64,000 nucleotides of DNA from Puniceibacterium sp. IMCC21224 (lineage in GTDB: Bacteria; Pseudomonadota; Alphaproteobacteria; Rhodobacterales; Rhodobacteraceae), in the NCBI RefSeq assembly GCF_001038505.1, contig NZ_LDPY01000001.1:1240001-1304000 (forward strand), read 5' to 3'. Position numbers and translations under genes: made by a program. This document shows, in pieces, positions 1 through 8,961 of this stretch (within the stretch, counting starts at the first letter, position 1; every line of letters begins with the position of its first letter). The notes under the pieces are model-generated. The model saw nothing but the letters and a program-made list of their open reading frames with translations. It made no database searches and was not told the origin of the DNA.

Positions 1-777
1 GCGCCGTCAGCGTCGGCATCTTCGCGTGTTCGTACGGTCAAGGTGGCACCGGGCGCGCGCATGCCCGCCTGCACCGGTGTACCGACTGCGGGCGGTGGCT
101 ATACCGTGCGCTGCGGTGCCGAAGCAGCCGCCTATATCGCCGCGACTGGCCAAACTCAGGTCCCGTCCTCGGGTGTCCGCGCGACCAACTCTGTCCGTAC
201 GGCCAGCGCCGCGTCAGGCAGCACCCGTATCGTGCCGCATCATGTTTATGAGGCGCGCGACGATCAGGTTGTGACGGTGCCCAAGGGGTATCGCCCGGCG
301 TTTGATGATGGTCGGCTGAACCGCCAGCGGGCGAACCAGTCGATTGAGGGCTATCAGGCCACACAGCTGGTCTGGACCAGCACCGTACCGCGTCGGCTGA
401 TTGATCGCCGGTCGGGACGTGACGTGACGGTAAAGTATCCCAAACTGATCTATCCCTACACCGATTACGCGACCCAAAATGCGGCGCTGTCGACCCAGAG
501 CGCGCAACGCGTGGCCCCCAGCGTTGCCGCTGCGCCGTTGACGCGGGCCAATCAGGGACGGTTTGTGCAGGTCGGCACCTTTGGCGTGCCGTCAAACGCC
601 ACACGCACGGCGGCGCGGTTGCAGGGCATGGGTCTGCCGGTCCGGCTGAGCAACTATTCCAAGGGCGGTAAGGCCTACAAGATTGTGATGGCGGGGCCGT
701 TCAACTCGTCGACACAGATCAGTTCCGCGCTGTCAGCGGCCCGTCAGGCCGGTTTTTCCGACGCCTTTGTGCGGTGA
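1..777 (+). CDS. SPOR-domain protein, 5' end outside window
   Basis: The reading frame is open from the first base, so the gene begins before the window and only its last 258 codons are present. The final 75 residues, starting at RFVQVGTFG and ending at the stop, look like a SPOR domain, which binds denuded septal peptidoglycan in cell-division and cell-wall proteins. The part before it is Ala/Thr/Arg-rich with few recognisable motifs and includes a Cys pair (MPACTGV, YTVRCG). A hairpin terminator follows directly. Family membership is by eye. The role in septation is known for SPOR proteins generally and is not shown here. Confidence 0.72.
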   Translation, partial: APSASASSRVRTVKVAPGARMPACTGVPTAGGGYTVRCGAEAAAYIAATGQTQVPSSGVRATNSVRTASAASGSTRIVPHHVYEARDDQVVTVPKGYRPAFDDGRLNRQRANQSIEGYQATQLVWTSTVPRRLIDRRSGRDVTVKYPKLIYPYTDYATQNAALSTQSAQRVAPSVAAAPLTRANQGRFVQVGTFGVPSNATRTAARLQGMGLPVRLSNYSKGGKAYKIVMAGPFNSSTQISSALSAARQAGFSDAFVR

Positions 778-801
778 CGCCAGTCAGCCGTGAATGACAC
801 C

Positions 802-832
802 AAAGGCTCCTGCATTGCGCTGGGGCCTTTTT
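802..832 (+). terminator. Rho-independent terminator after the SPOR gene
   Basis: A 9-bp stem (AAAGGCTCC pairing with GGGGCCTTT, one G-U pair) with an 11-base loop is followed by a T run. It lies 25 bases after the SPOR stop codon and before the convergent gene ending at 870. Confidence 0.75.
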
Positions 833-869
833 GCTTTGCATGGGCGTTGCAGGACCAGATTGCGCGGGG

Positions 870-1895
870 CTATGCGCCGCAGATACCCTGAAGCCGGACC
901 CAGTCGGCATCGCTCAGCACGGCACTGCTGCCCTCGACGGCGCGTGGATCAGCCTCGATCAGGGGCAGGGTGCTTTCGCCGGTGATATCCTCGGCATAGG
1001 CGTAGGGCGTGGTGCGCAGTTCCGCCGCAGCAAAGGCGGGGATCAGAATGTCGGGACTTAGCGGCTGGGGTTCGGCTGTCAGCAATGCCTCGGCGTATTG
1101 ATCCAGCGCGGCATCGGGCAGCACCCCTGTGGTCAGCAATTGCAGCGACGCCAGCAACCCGGCATGGCGCAACAACCCTTCGAGAGGGTCGCGGCGACTG
1201 GCCCGAACCGCCTCGACCAGCACGTACCCGGCGGTCACGTCGGGGTCTTCGGGGTCCTCAACCAGGGCGCGGTTCAGCAGGATGATACCGCCGGGCAGAT
1301 GTGCCGCCCGACGCACACCTTCGCGCAGCACCACGAGGTCATTGCTGCGCTGCTCGCCCAGAATTCGACTGGCCAGGTGGCGCAGGGGCACGACCGCCTC
1401 GGCGGCGGCGCAGGGCTGGCCTGCGACACGCGAAATGCGATCCTGAAGCGCGAGGCCAATCTCGTCCCGTTTGACCATCGGCACAACCTTGACGGTATGC
1501 TGCAGCAACGCATTGGGCAACCAGAACAGCGCCAGCCCGGCAATCGCCAGGGCAAAGCCGCCTGTCGCGACGAACCGCAGTTTACCGGGGCGCGGGCGAC
1601 GGCGGTCGATGACACGGCGGACTTTTTCGATGCCGTCGATCATCACGGATTCGGCGTCGTCCAGTTCCAGCGTCTCGCCGGAGTCACCGTCGGGGTGAAA
1701 GATGGCCGGGCGCTGGCCTTTGTTCAGCCGGGCGACAGCGGCCAGAGACCAGTGCGCCAGCACCCGGTCCGAGGTATCGCTGATGGTCAGCGTGGCGTCC
1801 CCCAGCGATACAACCACCTCGCGCCGCTGGGCGTCAGGTGTGGGCCGCCACAGGCCGGTCGCCTCAAGCCGTTGATATTCGTTCAGCGCTGTCAT
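870..1895 (-). CDS. Membrane protein resembling an M48 peptidase without its zinc site
   Basis: 341 residues from the ATG reading MTALNEYQRL; an upstream in-frame ATG at 1955 gives a non-conserved-looking extension. An N-terminal soluble domain of about 100 residues is followed by one hydrophobic segment (FALAIAGLALFWLPNALL), then a C-terminal domain. Its LPGGIILLNRALVED stretch resembles the strand and helix that precede the active site in M48 metallopeptidases. Where HExxH would be expected the sequence reads VLVEAVRA, so the zinc ligands are missing. I infer a non-catalytic peptidase-like domain. No function is assigned. It is convergent with the SPOR gene. Confidence 0.6.
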   Translation of the reverse strand: MTALNEYQRLEATGLWRPTPDAQRREVVVSLGDATLTISDTSDRVLAHWSLAAVARLNKGQRPAIFHPDGDSGETLELDDAESVMIDGIEKVRRVIDRRRPRPGKLRFVATGGFALAIAGLALFWLPNALLQHTVKVVPMVKRDEIGLALQDRISRVAGQPCAAAEAVVPLRHLASRILGEQRSNDLVVLREGVRRAAHLPGGIILLNRALVEDPEDPDVTAGYVLVEAVRASRRDPLEGLLRHAGLLASLQLLTTGVLPDAALDQYAEALLTAEPQPLSPDILIPAFAAAELRTTPYAYAEDITGESTLPLIEADPRAVEGSSAVLSDADWVRLQGICGA

Positions 1896-2028
1896 TGTGG
1901 GCTGCTCTGCCTCTTGTCCGAACGAATCGTAACATGACGCAGACCACGGGGGCAATGCGACTGGAGCGGAGCGGACCGTGTGCAGCCCCGCCGATCCGCC
2001 TTAACCTTGGGGAACTCAGGTCATTTGC

Positions 2029-3654
2029 TCAGATCGATTTGGCGCGCTCGCGCAGGGCGAATTTCTGGATCTTCCCGGTCGAGGTCTTGGGAAGTTCCTC
2101 GAACACCACGTGTTTCGGAGTCTTGAACCCGGCCAGCTTGCTGCGGGCAAAGGTGATCAGGTCCGCCTCACTCACACCACTGCCTGGCTTTAGTTCGACA
2201 AAGGCGCAGGGCACTTCGCCCCATTTATCGTCCGCTTTGGCCACCACGGCACATAGATTGACCGCCTCATGCCCCATTAATGCGGCCTCAACTTCGACGG
2301 ACGAGATATTTTCCCCGCCCGAGATAATGATATCCTTGGCGCGGTCGGCGATCTGCATGTGTCCATCCGGGTGCAGAACTGCAATGTCGCCGGTGCGAAA
2401 ATAGCCGCCCTTGAAACTATCGGCCGTGGCCTCGGGGTTCTTGAAATAGCCCTTCATCACGCCATTGCCGCGAAAGGCGATCTCGCCCTTGGCACCCGCA
2501 TCGCGCGGGATTTCGCTCAGGGTGTCATCCACCACGGTCACATGCTCAAAAAACGGCATCGCTACACCCTGCCGCGCCTTGATTGCGGCGCGGTCATCGC
2601 CCTGTAGGTGATCCCATGCGCCGGACCACAGGCATTCGGTGCCGGGGCCATAGGTTTCCGTCAGCCCGTAGACCTGTGTGACGTTGAAACCCATCGGCTC
2701 GATCTTGGCCAGCGTTGCGGGGGCGGGTGGCGCGCCTGCGGTAAACACCTCGACCACGTGGTCGAAATCACGGCGCTGTTCGGCGGGCGCGTTGACCAGC
2801 ATGTTCAGCACGATTGGCGCGCCGCCGAAATGCGTCACGCCTTCGTCGGCGATGGCGTTGTAGATCGCGGGCGCGGTGATGTCGCGACAGCCAACAATTG
2901 TGCCGCCCAGGACCGGCATCATCCAAGTGTGGCACCAGCCGTTGCAGTGAAACAGCGGCACGATGGTCAGGTAGACCGGATGCAGCACCATGCGCCAACT
3001 TACGATCTGGCCCATGGCGTTCAGATAGGCGCCGCGATGATGGTAGACCACGCCCTTGGGCCGCCCGGTGGTGCCGGAGGTGTAGTTGAGTGCCAGGCTC
3101 TCCCATTCATCCTCGGGCATGATCCAGTCAAAGTCGGGATCGCCCTGCGCCAGCAGATCCTCGTAGGTCTGGTATTGTCCTGTGGCTGGGTAGCCGCCGT
3201 GATCGTCCGGCACCTCGATCAGGACGGGCCGGGCGGTGACCACCTGTGCCAGCGCCGCCTCGGCCAGCGGCAGGAACTGCGTATCCACCAACACAATCCG
3301 TGCGCCGCCATGCCCAAGGATATAGGCGACGGTTTCGGTTTCCAGCCGGGTGTTTATGGTGTTGAGTACGGCACCACAGGCGGGCACACCAAAATGCGCC
3401 TCGGCCTGTGGCGGCAGGTTCGGGATCAGCGTCGCCACGACATCACCGGGGTTGACCCCCAGCCCGGCCAATGCAGAAGCCAGCCGGGTACAGCGCGTAT
3501 GATATTCGGCGTAGGATTTGCGATGTGGGCCGTAGATCACTGCCGGGTGATCGGCAAAAACGTCGGCCGCACGTTTGAGAAACGACAATGGTGTCAGCGG
3601 CGTGTAATTTGCCGCACATTTGTCCAATCCGGTTTCGTCAGCCAGCCAGCCCAT
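2029..3654 (-). CDS. Acyl-CoA synthetase (AMP-forming), DmdB/medium-chain type
   Basis: 541 residues from the ATG of MGWLADETGL; a longer start at 3684 exists but is less likely. The adenylate-forming signature YTSGTTGRPKGV sits near residues 191-202. Later come the GYFRTGDIA and ADRAKDIIISGGENIS motifs, and the C-terminal catalytic lysine lies in PKTSTGKIQKF. The family activates a carboxylic acid with ATP and CoA through an acyl-adenylate. Length and N-terminus match the roseobacter group that includes methylmercaptopropionate-CoA ligase (DmdB) and medium-chain fatty acid ligases. The substrate cannot be told from the sequence alone. It is divergent from the sulfotransferase gene. Confidence 0.85.
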   Translation of the reverse strand: MGWLADETGLDKCAANYTPLTPLSFLKRAADVFADHPAVIYGPHRKSYAEYHTRCTRLASALAGLGVNPGDVVATLIPNLPPQAEAHFGVPACGAVLNTINTRLETETVAYILGHGGARIVLVDTQFLPLAEAALAQVVTARPVLIEVPDDHGGYPATGQYQTYEDLLAQGDPDFDWIMPEDEWESLALNYTSGTTGRPKGVVYHHRGAYLNAMGQIVSWRMVLHPVYLTIVPLFHCNGWCHTWMMPVLGGTIVGCRDITAPAIYNAIADEGVTHFGGAPIVLNMLVNAPAEQRRDFDHVVEVFTAGAPPAPATLAKIEPMGFNVTQVYGLTETYGPGTECLWSGAWDHLQGDDRAAIKARQGVAMPFFEHVTVVDDTLSEIPRDAGAKGEIAFRGNGVMKGYFKNPEATADSFKGGYFRTGDIAVLHPDGHMQIADRAKDIIISGGENISSVEVEAALMGHEAVNLCAVVAKADDKWGEVPCAFVELKPGSGVSEADLITFARSKLAGFKTPKHVVFEELPKTSTGKIQKFALRERAKSI

Positions 3655-3771
3655 TCGTATCCCCCCGTGTTGATGTGGCGACAACTATGCGCGGCTTTCG
3701 CAGAGTTGAAAAGCCGGAGATTCCCCCGGCGGGCTGTTGCGCCGTGATCCACACCCGGCCTAATCTGCGCC

Positions 3772-4425
3772 ATGATCATTTCACCCGGTCGCGGCTATAT
3801 CTTTGTCCATATCCCTAAGACTGGCGGCACCTCGATGGCGCGGGCTCTTGAGGCGCGGGCACAGCGCGACGACATCCTGATTGGCGACACACCAAAGGCG
3901 CGGCGCAGACGGTCGCGACTTCGGGCGCTGGCCCCGCGCGGACGGCTGTGGAAACACAGTACGCTGGCTGATATCGACGGCGTTCTGACGCCTGCAGAGA
4001 TCGCTGGACTGTTCACTTTTACCCTGGTGCGCAACCCGTGGGACCGGATGGTAAGCTATTATCATTGGCTGCGGGTTCAGGAGTTTGATCACGCGGCGGT
4101 CAAACTGGCAAAGCTCACCGATTTCTGCGGGTTTGTGATGGACCCGGACACCGCCACCAGTCTGCGCCGGCAGACCTATGTCAGCTATATGTGCGATATC
4201 GAGGGCGCCGAGCAGGCCAGCGCGTATCTGCGACTCGAGCATTTGGAGGCGGATATGGCGCCGTTGGTGGCGTTGCTGGGTTTTGTTCCCGAAATCCCGC
4301 GTGATAACCGGTCACCTGATCGGGCCAGAGATTACCGCGCGCATTACACTGCCATCACGGCTGAGCGTGTTGCGGATATCTGCGACACTGACATCGCGCG
4401 CTTTGGATATCAGTTCGACGGATGA
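3772..4425 (+). CDS. Sulfotransferase-family protein
   Basis: 217 residues. The N-terminus FVHIPKTGGTSM is the 5'-phosphosulfate-binding loop of PAPS-dependent sulfotransferases. TLVRNPWDRMVSYYHW at about residues 83-98 is the 3'-phosphate-binding segment with its conserved Arg and Ser. This group moves sulfate from PAPS to carbohydrate or other acceptors, and in bacteria often modifies surface polysaccharides. It stands alone between an acyl-CoA synthetase (divergent) and a convergent regulator, so the acceptor is unknown. Confidence 0.82.
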   Translation: MIISPGRGYIFVHIPKTGGTSMARALEARAQRDDILIGDTPKARRRRSRLRALAPRGRLWKHSTLADIDGVLTPAEIAGLFTFTLVRNPWDRMVSYYHWLRVQEFDHAAVKLAKLTDFCGFVMDPDTATSLRRQTYVSYMCDIEGAEQASAYLRLEHLEADMAPLVALLGFVPEIPRDNRSPDRARDYRAHYTAITAERVADICDTDIARFGYQFDG

Positions 4426-4455
4426 GTTCGGGTCGCGGTGTTGCAGGCCGCGTCG

Positions 4456-5031
4456 TCAGAATGTCGGCGGGGTGCAGGCGCTGATCAGGACGCAATCCTC
4501 GGACCCGATATTGCGAAAACGATGCGGCAGGCGGCTGTCAAAAATGTAGCCGTCGCCGGGGTTGAGCACGCGCACATCGTCCCCCACATGAACTTCGATG
4601 ATGCCGCGCATGACAACGCCCGCCTCTTCGGCCTCGTGCGACAATGGCTCGGGTCCGGTATCGGCACCGGGGGGGTAAGTTTCGTGCAGCATTTGAATTG
4701 CATGGCGCGCCGCATCGCCCAACTGGCGCAGTGACACGCGGCCAGCGCGGACACCAAGCCCCAGATCCTGGGGCGACAGTTCGGTAAATTCGTCAGCGGT
4801 GTAAAAGTGTTTCGGCGCGTTGGTCTGTTCCAGTTCGGAAAAGAATTCGGACAGCGGCATCGGGATCGCATCCAGTAGACGCTTTAGCGACGAGACCGAG
4901 GGTGATGTTTTGTTCTGCTCCATCAGGGACACGGCGCCACTGGTCATGCCGGCCCGCGATGCCAGTTCGCGCTGGGACAGGCCGCGTTCCTCGCGCACTG
5001 CCTTGAGTCGGCTGCCAATGTCGAGCGTCAT
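4456..5031 (-). CDS. XRE-family regulator with C-terminal cupin domain (PuuR-like)
   Basis: 191 residues. An N-terminal helix-turn-helix (RGLSQRELASRAGMTSGAVS, about residues 17-36) is joined to a cupin sensor domain (EEAGVVMRGIIEVHVGDD, then GDGYIFDSRLPHRF). This architecture is typical of repressors of polyamine and amino-acid catabolism such as PuuR. A GGAGATGG ribosome site precedes the ATG. The gene is divergent from a GabT-like aminotransferase, and the 182-base gap holds a strong palindrome at 5147-5166. I infer that it controls that aminotransferase and possibly itself; the ligand is unknown. Confidence 0.85.
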   Translation of the reverse strand: MTLDIGSRLKAVREERGLSQRELASRAGMTSGAVSLMEQNKTSPSVSSLKRLLDAIPMPLSEFFSELEQTNAPKHFYTADEFTELSPQDLGLGVRAGRVSLRQLGDAARHAIQMLHETYPPGADTGPEPLSHEAEEAGVVMRGIIEVHVGDDVRVLNPGDGYIFDSRLPHRFRNIGSEDCVLISACTPPTF

Positions 5032-5146
5032 TCCATCTCCGATTCGTGCTTAGAATACTCAACATAGTTCTGCTGTTGCGGATTAAGCAGAAATTTCATC
5101 CGGATTCCAGCGTGGTATGGGGATTTCGGATCAGATCGCAACAGGA

Positions 5147-5166
5147 TTGACAATTATAATCGTCAA
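5147..5166. promoter_or_regulatory. 20-bp near-perfect palindrome, probable operator
   Basis: TTGACAATTATAATCGTCAA has 9 of 10 base pairs symmetric about its centre. Its left arm also gives a TTGACA -35-like hexamer, and TAGAAT (5172-5177) could be a distant -10. It lies between the divergent XRE-cupin regulator and the aminotransferase gene, 47 bases before the latter's ATG. This is the position expected for an autoregulated operator. Confidence 0.6.
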
Positions 5167-5213
5167 CTGCATAGAATATTCATCTATTGGCAACCCGCAT
5201 CGGAGTCCCTTCC

Positions 5214-6656
5214 ATGGCCACCCAACCTCGCAAAACCACCACGCGCAAACCTGCGGCGTCCAGGAAGACAGCGACCGCACAGGCGGCTGGGCTCGACAAA
5301 ACCACGTCGCGCGTTGCGGCGCAGAGCATCGCTGCCGCGACCGAAATGGCCGCCAAGTCCAGCAACGCCGCCCTGATGGCGCGACGCGACGCGGCGGTGC
5401 CGCGCGGTGTCGCATCGGCTGCGGCGGGAGTATTTGCCGATTATGCCGAGAATTCGGAGCTGTGGGATGTCGATGGCAAGCGTTATATCGACTTTGCCGG
5501 CGGCATCGCGGTTCTGAACACTGGCCACCGGCACCCAAAAGTGGTTGCCGCAGCCAAGCTGCAAGAGGACCGGTTCACCCACACCTCGTTCCAGGTCGTC
5601 CCCTACGAGCCTTATGTGGCACTGGCGGAAAAGCTGAACGAACTCGCGCCCGGCAATTTTGCCAAAAAGTCGCTGCTGGTCACCACCGGCGCCGAAGCGG
5701 TTGAAAACGCGGTCAAGATAGCCCGCGCCGCGACTGGCCGCCCCGGTGTGATCGCCTTTACCGGCGGCTACCATGGCCGTACGCTGCTGACGCTGGGCAT
5801 GACCGGCAAGGTGACGCCCTACAAGCGCGACATCGGCCCGTTCCCGTCCGACATCTACCGCGCGCCGTTCCCCGATGCGCGCCATGGCATCACCGTGGCC
5901 GATGCCATCCAGGGTCTGAAAACCCTGATGCTGACCGATGCGCAGCCCGAACGCATTGCCTGCATCATCCTGGAACCCGTGCTGGGCGAAGGTGGCTACG
6001 TCCCGGTCCCGACCGAGATGTGGCAGGCGCTGCGCGCGGTCTGTGACGAGCATGGCATCCTGTTGATTTCCGACGAAATTCAGGCCGGTTTTGGCCGTAC
6101 CGGGACCTGGTTCGCGATCGAGCATTCGGGCGTCGTGCCGGACCTGATCACTGTGGCGAAATCCATGGCCGGCGGCTATCCCATCGCCGGCGTGATCGGT
6201 CGGGCTGACGTGATGGACGCCATGGCACCCGGCGGTCTGGGCGGAACCTACGGCGGCTCACCTGTCGCCTGCGCTGCGGCACTCGCCGCCATCGACGCGA
6301 TCGAGAGCGAGGGGCTGCTGGCCCGCTCGACCGCCATGGGCGAGATGTTCCGCGCCCGCCTGTCGGAAATCGGTGCCCGCAGCGCGCCCTACCGGATGTG
6401 GGATATTCGCGGCATTGGTGCGATGCTGGCGGTTGAGTTCGTCACCGATTTCGACACTGCCACCCATGACGCCGCACTGACCAAGGCGGTTGTTGCCGAG
6501 GCGCTTAAGCGCGGGCTGATCCTGCTGTCCTGCGGGATGCACGGCAATGCGCTGCGCATCATGGTGCCGCTGACCGCATCCGACGCTCTGCTCGAAGAGG
6601 GGCTGGTGATCTTTGAAGAGGCGCTGGCCGCAGCTATCGCATCCGAGACCATGTAA
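5214..6656 (+). CDS. gabT: Class III aminotransferase, 4-aminobutyrate transaminase type
   Basis: 480 residues from the ATG at 5214, which has GGAG about 8 bases upstream; an earlier in-frame start at 5187 has no such site. The PLP fold is complete: [14 protein letters not shown], the cofactor-binding [13 protein letters not shown], and the Schiff-base lysine in [12 protein letters not shown]. It would move the amino group of GABA (or a similar omega-amino acid) to 2-oxoglutarate. The first 50 residues are an unusual Ala/Thr/Lys/Arg-rich extension before the usual family start. No succinate-semialdehyde dehydrogenase gene is next to it. The divergent XRE-cupin gene suggests control by polyamines or GABA. 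Confidence 0.85.
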   Translation: MATQPRKTTTRKPAASRKTATAQAAGLDKTTSRVAAQSIAAATEMAAKSSNAALMARRDAAVPRGVASAAAGVFADYAENSELWDVDGKRYIDFAGGIAVLNTGHRHPKVVAAAKLQEDRFTHTSFQVVPYEPYVALAEKLNELAPGNFAKKSLLVTTGAEAVENAVKIARAATGRPGVIAFTGGYHGRTLLTLGMTGKVTPYKRDIGPFPSDIYRAPFPDARHGITVADAIQGLKTLMLTDAQPERIACIILEPVLGEGGYVPVPTEMWQALRAVCDEHGILLISDEIQAGFGRTGTWFAIEHSGVVPDLITVAKSMAGGYPIAGVIGRADVMDAMAPGGLGGTYGGSPVACAAALAAIDAIESEGLLARSTAMGEMFRARLSEIGARSAPYRMWDIRGIGAMLAVEFVTDFDTATHDAALTKAVVAEALKRGLILLSCGMHGNALRIMVPLTASDALLEEGLVIFEEALAAAIASETM

Positions 6657-6700
6657 CGCCGACCCCAACGGCACAATTCCCAATACATGGTTACGGATTT

Positions 6701-6732
6701 TGGCGCACCCTTTGCCGGGTGCGCCATTTTTT
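6701..6732 (+). terminator. Rho-independent terminator after gabT
   Basis: A 10-bp perfect stem (TGGCGCACCC with GGGTGCGCCA) around a 6-base loop is followed by six T. It begins 45 bases after the gabT stop and isolates gabT from the following operon. Confidence 0.88.
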
Positions 6733-6828
6733 ATGCGGCGGTCCCAAAACCGCGCCGACTGTGTTGGACGCAGGAAAAAGATTGTGGACATTGCAGGGGC
6801 AAACCGTGACGGTCGGCCCAAATGACGT

Positions 6829-8961
6829 GTGCGTTGTCGGTGTGAAGACGAACCGGGAGCGTCACGGCCTGATATTATTGTGAGAGATACCAGAACATTG
6901 ACGCGTCCCCCAATCCGCATTGCCGTTGACATCGGTGGCACCTTCACTGATCTCGAATTACGCAATGCGGCCACCGGGCGGACGCACAGCCTGAAATCCC
7001 CGACCACACCGGATGACCCGGCGCGGGGCCTGTCAGATGCCATTGCAATGGCGCGTGAGGCGTTCGGTTTTGCCAATGCCGACATTGACGTGATCCTGCA
7101 TGGCACCACCATTGCCACCAATGCAGTGCTGACCCGCGATCTGCCGCGCGGCGCGCTGATCACCACCGCCGGGTTTGAGGATGTGCTGGAAATCGGGCGC
7201 CACGCCCGCACCGACATCTACGCGTTAAAGGGGCCCGAGCGGTCGCTGCTGGTGCCGCGCCACCGCCGTTTTGGTGCGCCGGGACGGATCGGTTCTGGCG
7301 GGGAAGAAGTGCAACCGCTGGACCTGACCGCTCTGGACGTGGTGATCGACAGGGTTGCGGCGAGCGGCGTGGGCAGTTGCGCGATCTGCCTGCTCAACGC
7401 GTTCACCAATCCGGCGCATGAGATCGCCATTCGCGAGCGTCTGAAGGCGCGGTGCCCGGACATGGCGGTGTCCTGTTCGCACGAGGTGTCACCCGAGATC
7501 CGCGAATTTGAACGCACGGCAACCACGGTTCTGAATGCGCTGCTGGTGCCGGTGATCGATCGATACGTGACCGCCCTGCGCAAGCGGCTGAGCGCCGAGG
7601 GGATCACCGCGCCGGTCTATCTGATCCAGTCAAATGGCGGCGCGATCAGCCTGGATATGGCGGTGGCGGCACCGGTCAAGCTGCTGCTGTCGGGGCCATC
7701 GGGCGGGGTCCTCGCGGCGGAACGTCTTGCGGGGGTGCTGGGCGATCCGAATGTTGTGGGCGTTGACATGGGCGGCACCAGTTATGACGTTGCTGTGGTC
7801 GCGGATGGCCACCGTACCGTGGTCACTCAGGGCGAAATTGACGGACTGCCCGTCCGCGTTCCGATGGTCGAGATGCACACCATTGGCGCGGGGGGCGGCT
7901 CTATCGCCTATGTCGACGCGTCGGGTCGGTTGCAGGTCGGCCCACGCAGCGCCGGGGCGGTGCCGGGGCCGGTCTGCTATGGCAAAGGCGGGGTCGAGCC
8001 GACTGTAACGGACGTGAACCTGATCCTTGGCCGTCTGGATGCCGCAACCTTTCTGGGCGGTCGGTTCGCGCTGGATCTGGATGGCGCGCGTGCCGCCCTG
8101 CACAGCCGGATCGAGGTGCCATTGGGGCTGACCCCTGACCATGCGGCCGCAGGTATTCTGGCGGTGGTCAACGCGCGACTCGCCGCGTCGATCAAGTTTT
8201 CGCTTTTTGCGCGTGGCCTTGATCCGCGCGACTTTGCGCTGATGTCCTTTGGCGGCGCAGGTGGTTTGCACGCGATCGAGGTGGCGCGGGAGTTGGGCAT
8301 CACCCGCGTGATCTTTCCGCGCGACCCGTCGACCTTTTCGGCCCATGGCATCCTGCAATCTGACATTCAGCACGATCTGTCCCTGACCGACATCCTGCGG
8401 CTGGCGCCACAGAATCTGCCTGAAATTCGCGCCATGGCGGCGGACCTGCGCACAAAGGGCGCTGCGCTGCTGGATGCCGATGGTATGGACGCGGGCACGC
8501 GGGATCTAAGCCTTAGTGCCGATCTGCGCTATCGCGGGCAGGCGTTCGAACTTCTGACGCCACTGCCTGATGGGCCGATTGACGACGCAACCCTGATCGA
8601 GCTGCGGACGCGGTTCGAGGAACTGCACCGCCAGCGGTTCTCGTTCGATGATCCCGACGAGGCGGTCGAACTTGTCACCCTGCGCCTGACCGCAACCGGT
8701 CGTTTGAGTACCCCGGAAACGGCGTCTGAAGCGGTGCATGACACGGCCATAGCATCCCCCCCGACGCAACGCCGCGTGCACCTGGATGGCGCATGGCGCG
8801 AGGCGCCGGTTCATCGGCAGGACAGCCTGAGCCCCGGCCTACGCATCACCGGGCCCGCTGTGATTGAACAGGCTTATACCACCATGCTGATCTGCTCTGA
8901 CTGGGTGCTGACCGTCACTCCGTCGGGCGATCTGATCGCCACAGAGGAGCCGTCGACATGA
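6829..8961 (+). CDS. hyuA: Hydantoinase/5-oxoprolinase family, subunit A (HyuA-like)
   Basis: Up to 710 residues. The start is uncertain: GTG at 6829 opens the frame, but GTG at 6880 or TTG at 6898 would place the start close to IRIAVDIGGTFTDLE, which is near the N-terminus in relatives. That motif is the ASKHA-fold phosphate-binding loop. GVDMGGTSYDVAVV and LMSFGGAGGLHAIEVARELG are further family signatures. HyuA and HyuB together hydrolyse a lactam or hydantoin ring using ATP. It overlaps hyuB by 4 bases (ATGA), and a TRAP transporter follows, so the operon probably imports and opens a cyclic or acylated amino compound. Confidence 0.85.
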   Translation: MRCRCEDEPGASRPDIIVRDTRTLTRPPIRIAVDIGGTFTDLELRNAATGRTHSLKSPTTPDDPARGLSDAIAMAREAFGFANADIDVILHGTTIATNAVLTRDLPRGALITTAGFEDVLEIGRHARTDIYALKGPERSLLVPRHRRFGAPGRIGSGGEEVQPLDLTALDVVIDRVAASGVGSCAICLLNAFTNPAHEIAIRERLKARCPDMAVSCSHEVSPEIREFERTATTVLNALLVPVIDRYVTALRKRLSAEGITAPVYLIQSNGGAISLDMAVAAPVKLLLSGPSGGVLAAERLAGVLGDPNVVGVDMGGTSYDVAVVADGHRTVVTQGEIDGLPVRVPMVEMHTIGAGGGSIAYVDASGRLQVGPRSAGAVPGPVCYGKGGVEPTVTDVNLILGRLDAATFLGGRFALDLDGARAALHSRIEVPLGLTPDHAAAGILAVVNARLAASIKFSLFARGLDPRDFALMSFGGAGGLHAIEVARELGITRVIFPRDPSTFSAHGILQSDIQHDLSLTDILRLAPQNLPEIRAMAADLRTKGAALLDADGMDAGTRDLSLSADLRYRGQAFELLTPLPDGPIDDATLIELRTRFEELHRQRFSFDDPDEAVELVTLRLTATGRLSTPETASEAVHDTAIASPPTQRRVHLDGAWREAPVHRQDSLSPGLRITGPAVIEQAYTTMLICSDWVLTVTPSGDLIATEEPST

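Noticed and set aside
1098..1937. 279-codon plus-strand frame
   Set aside because: Shadow of the M48-like gene, rich in Gln and Arg with no motif.
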